Assembly (NCBI GenBank): GCA_029940115.1
Contig: JAOZRQ010000418.1
Span: 1-6,220, forward strand
Source: Desulfobacterales bacterium
Lineage (GTDB): Bacteria; Desulfobacterota; Desulfobacteria; Desulfobacterales; 4be13
Direction of reading: 5' to 3'
Length of the DNA: 6,220 nucleotides
How positions within the stretch are numbered: the first letter of the stretch is position 1; the number at the start of each line of letters is the position of its first letter. Positions 4,464 through 6,220 of the stretch are shown in pieces. The notes below the pieces were generated by a model. It had not been told where the DNA came from. It searched no databases and was given only the letters and a program-made list of their open reading frames with translations. Position numbers and translations under genes: made by a program.

Positions 4464-6220
4464 AACGGATTTTGTGGTCTCTGGGAATATGACAACGGAT
4501 CGGAGGATGAAACGGATTTTTTGTTATCCGTTTAATCCTCTGATCCGTTGTCATATCTGCCTGAGAGAGATATGACAACGGATCGGAGGATGAAACGGAT
4601 TTCTTCAGTTTCTCCGCAAGAACCCGGGCATGAGGCTCGGTCACAATGCTCAGGTGATCCCCGGGAATGTCATGGACATCCACTCCCCGGGCGGCCACTC
4701 GTTCCCATCCCCATTCCGTCAGCTCACTGAGCCGCATTACCGGTTCATCACTGCGGAAAAGGGTGACGCGTCCCGGATAGCTTCCGGGGTGGTAATGCAG
4801 CAGTGCCTTAAAGTTGGCTTTCATCACCTCCAGTTTTGTCCCCAGGAGCACTTCGCGGATATCTTCCTCACTCAGCTCCGGCGGAAAGATATTGAACATA
4901 TCCACTTGGGCCGGAACATCAACGATCTGCTCCTCAGTGAAGATAAGCGGATTTTTGGAGAGAGAAGCAAAAGTTTTCTCCGCATCAATATCATCGGCCG
5001 GAATCTCATGGGGAAAGATCAGACTGTCTATCAGGGCGAGCAGTGCGATATCTTCCCCTTTCTCATCCAACTGCCGGGCCATCTCGAACGCGATGACCCC
5101 GCCCACACACCAGCCTCCGAGACAGTAAGGCCCCCGGGGCTGAACCTTCCGAATCTCCCGGATATAACGGCAGGCCATCTCCGGAATATCCGACAGGGGC
5201 GACTCTTTACCTGTCAGCCCAACGGATTGGAGGCCGTAAACAGGCAGATCGGGCCCGAGGTGCAAAGCCAGGGGCAGATAGCAGGAGACGCTTCCGAGGA
5301 GCGGGTGAACCAGGAACAGCGGCGCGTGTTTTCTTTCCGGCCGAATCCGTATATGGGTTCCGATTTCCATCCGCACCTGACCGGGAACCGTGTGAAATCC
5401 CACCAGCGGAGACCAGTCGAGAAAGTTCCGTTCTTTTCGGAGAAGGCCGGCCATCCCATGAATCGTGGGATCATGAAAGAATTCCGGGAGAGAGATATCC
5501 TTCCGGTAGCGCTTGCCAGCAGGCGGATGGCCATGAGGGAATGTCCGCCCAGATCAAAGAAGTTGTCCAGTATTCCCTTCGGAGGGAGACCCAGAACATC
5601 TTTCCAGATCAGTGTCAGCTCGACCTCCAGAATTCCCGGGCACGGGGATTCTCTCTGATCACCGGGGCCGACTCATCCGGCACCGGGAGACTGCTCGGAA
5701 TCACGGCACCGCCCTTCGGGCTATCCTGACCGGCTCCGGTTGCCAGCGGAAACTCGGATATGCGCCCGTCCGGCCGGGCAGCGATCCCCTCAAGTAGCAC
5801 CCGGAAATGATCCCCAAGCCTGAGAATCGTCTCCCGCTCAAAGAGATCCCTGTTATATTCCAGAACACCTCTGAGCGACTCCCCGTTCTCCCGCATCATC
5901 AGCGTGAGATCGAACTTCGCGGTGACCATCTCAATCTCCACAAGTCTCACTTCCAGCCCCGGGATGCTCACCGTCCCGGGATCCTCCTGCCACGCGAACA
6001 TGATCTGAAACACCGGGGTGCGGCTCATGTCCCGTGGCGGATTCAGTTCCTCCACCAACCGCTCAAACGGGACATCCTGGTGCGCGTACGCATCCAGCGA
6101 GGTCTGCCGCACCCGGGTCAGCAGTTCCGAAAAGGACGGGTCGCCGGACAGGTCCGTGCGGAGAACCAGGGTATTGGCGAAAAAGCCGATCAGGGACTCG
6201 GTCTCCTCCCGGTTGCGGTT
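4462..6220 (-). CDS. NRPS C-terminal part: condensation - carrier - thioesterase, 5' end outside window, two frameshifts
   Basis: End of a nonribosomal peptide synthetase, a cytoplasmic enzyme that links amino acids held as thioesters. The order visible is the C-terminal half of a condensation domain, a Pro-rich linker of about 35 residues, a peptidyl carrier domain, then a type I thioesterase that would release the product. An adenylation domain is absent, so the carrier must be loaded by a partner enzyme, or the module is a deletion product. One base is missing at about 5636-5641 (within a C/G run between linker and carrier) and another at about 5509-5513 (inside the carrier; inserting one base gives ...LLASRYRKDISL). 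Restoring both yields one continuous protein. The last 45 residues come from inserted repeats. The product and substrate cannot be predicted. Confidence 0.85.
4487..4519. repeat. 33-bp repeat unit A (NRPS 3' end)
   Basis: Starts ATATGACAACGGATCGG and ends GAAACGGATTT. It is identical over 33 bp to the unit at 4570-4602 and inverted relative to 4526-4556. Read on the minus strand it encodes NPFHPPIRCHI near the end of the NRPS. Its terminal AACGGATTT also recurs alone at 4464-4472. Confidence 0.92.
4526..4556. repeat. Inverted repeat unit B (NRPS 3' end)
   Basis: Reverse complement of units A and C over 31 bp with 2 mismatches. It can pair with A across an 8-base loop or with C across a 13-base loop, giving two mutually exclusive long hairpins. 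Read on the minus strand it encodes DMTTDQRIKRI. Confidence 0.92.
4570..4602. repeat. 33-bp repeat unit C (NRPS 3' end)
   Basis: Exact copy of the unit at 4487-4519, offset by 83 bp and in the same orientation. It begins directly after the last thioesterase codons (AEKLKK) and is read as KSVSSSDPLSY, so it marks the boundary between thioesterase sequence and repeat-derived tail. Confidence 0.92.
4603..5331 (-). other. Thioesterase domain with Cys nucleophile
   Basis: Alpha/beta-hydrolase release domain. It starts at APLFLVHPLLGSV (the substrate-side strand and oxyanion loop). The nucleophile elbow is GGWCVGG, with Cys (codon 5109-5107) in place of the usual Ser of GxSxG. The acid is probably Asp in LALIDS (27 residues later) and the base His in IPGDHLSIV, matching the spacing of the SrfA-C thioesterase triad. 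The lid region (about 5010-4850) is present. The domain proper ends at VLAEKLKK. Confidence 0.88.
5440..5639 (-). other. Peptidyl carrier protein domain (frameshifted within)
   Basis: PGILEVELTLIWKDVLGLP leads to DNFFDLGGHSLMAIRLLAS, the classic carrier core. The Ser codon at 5540-5538 is the site for the 4'-phosphopantetheine arm. After a one-base loss near 5511 the domain continues in the thioesterase frame as YRKDISLPEFFHDPTIHGMAGLL, the usual helix 3 and 4 region. Neither frame alone gives a complete carrier. Confidence 0.88.
5744..6220 (-). other. Condensation domain, C-terminal half
   Basis: Joins an upstream donor to the aminoacyl acceptor on the carrier. Seen here are the C6 motif LIGFFANTLVLR and the C7 motif HQDVPFE, followed by LVEELNPPRDMSRTPVFQ, all typical of NRPS condensation domains. 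The domain ends near RPDGRISEFPLA (about 5744). The catalytic HHxxxDG motif and the residues that separate LCL, DCL and dual types lie beyond the window, so subtype and stereochemistry cannot be given. Confidence 0.9.

Noticed and set aside
4424..4602. CRISPR array
   Set aside because: The 33-bp units are inverted as well as direct, there are too few of them, the spacing is irregular, and the reading frame passes through them.
631..5797. Many plus-strand open frames of 60-340 codons
   Set aside because: All lie antisense to convincing minus-strand genes, show no recognisable family motif, and are explained by the codon bias of GC-rich genes.

Overview
All recognisable genes lie on the minus strand, so the window reads from high to low coordinates. 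It suggests a Gram-negative environmental bacterium with a large, repeat-rich genome. The evidence is an NRPS, an exported gingipain-like C25 peptidase, and palindromic repeats inside reading frames. A filamentous sulfate reducer or another Desulfobacterota lineage would fit, but that is a guess. The fic end (1-1020) looks more AT-rich than the rest.

Layout in reading order: (1) 6220-4462 is the end of an NRPS: the C-terminal half of a condensation domain (it enters from the window edge), a carrier domain, and a thioesterase with a Cys nucleophile. There is no adenylation domain between the condensation and carrier domains. (2) A short gap with a hexanucleotide tandem repeat leads to a TIGR03032-family gene (4400-3302), probably the last gene of the NRPS operon and followed by a plausible terminator. 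(3) A strong sigma70-like promoter (3160-3132) drives a secreted C25 (gingipain-like) peptidase gene (3074-1023). This gene has two frameshifts and stops just before the region that should carry the catalytic His and Cys. (4) A class II, self-inhibited Fic AMP-transferase begins at 914 and runs off the window at position 1.

Two themes stand out. First, five single-base indels break the three genes between 1023 and 6220, while fic is intact over 914 bases; this means either local gene decay or indel errors in the sequence. Second, there are two families of inverted repeats. One is a 33-bp palindrome present twice inside the peptidase gene. The other is a 33-bp unit present three times at the 3' end of the NRPS, where it encodes the last 45 or so residues. 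Every repeat insertion in the peptidase gene is a multiple of three bases.

No plus-strand gene, tRNA, rRNA, CRISPR array or complete insertion sequence is visible. No gene-free stretch exceeds 300 bases.
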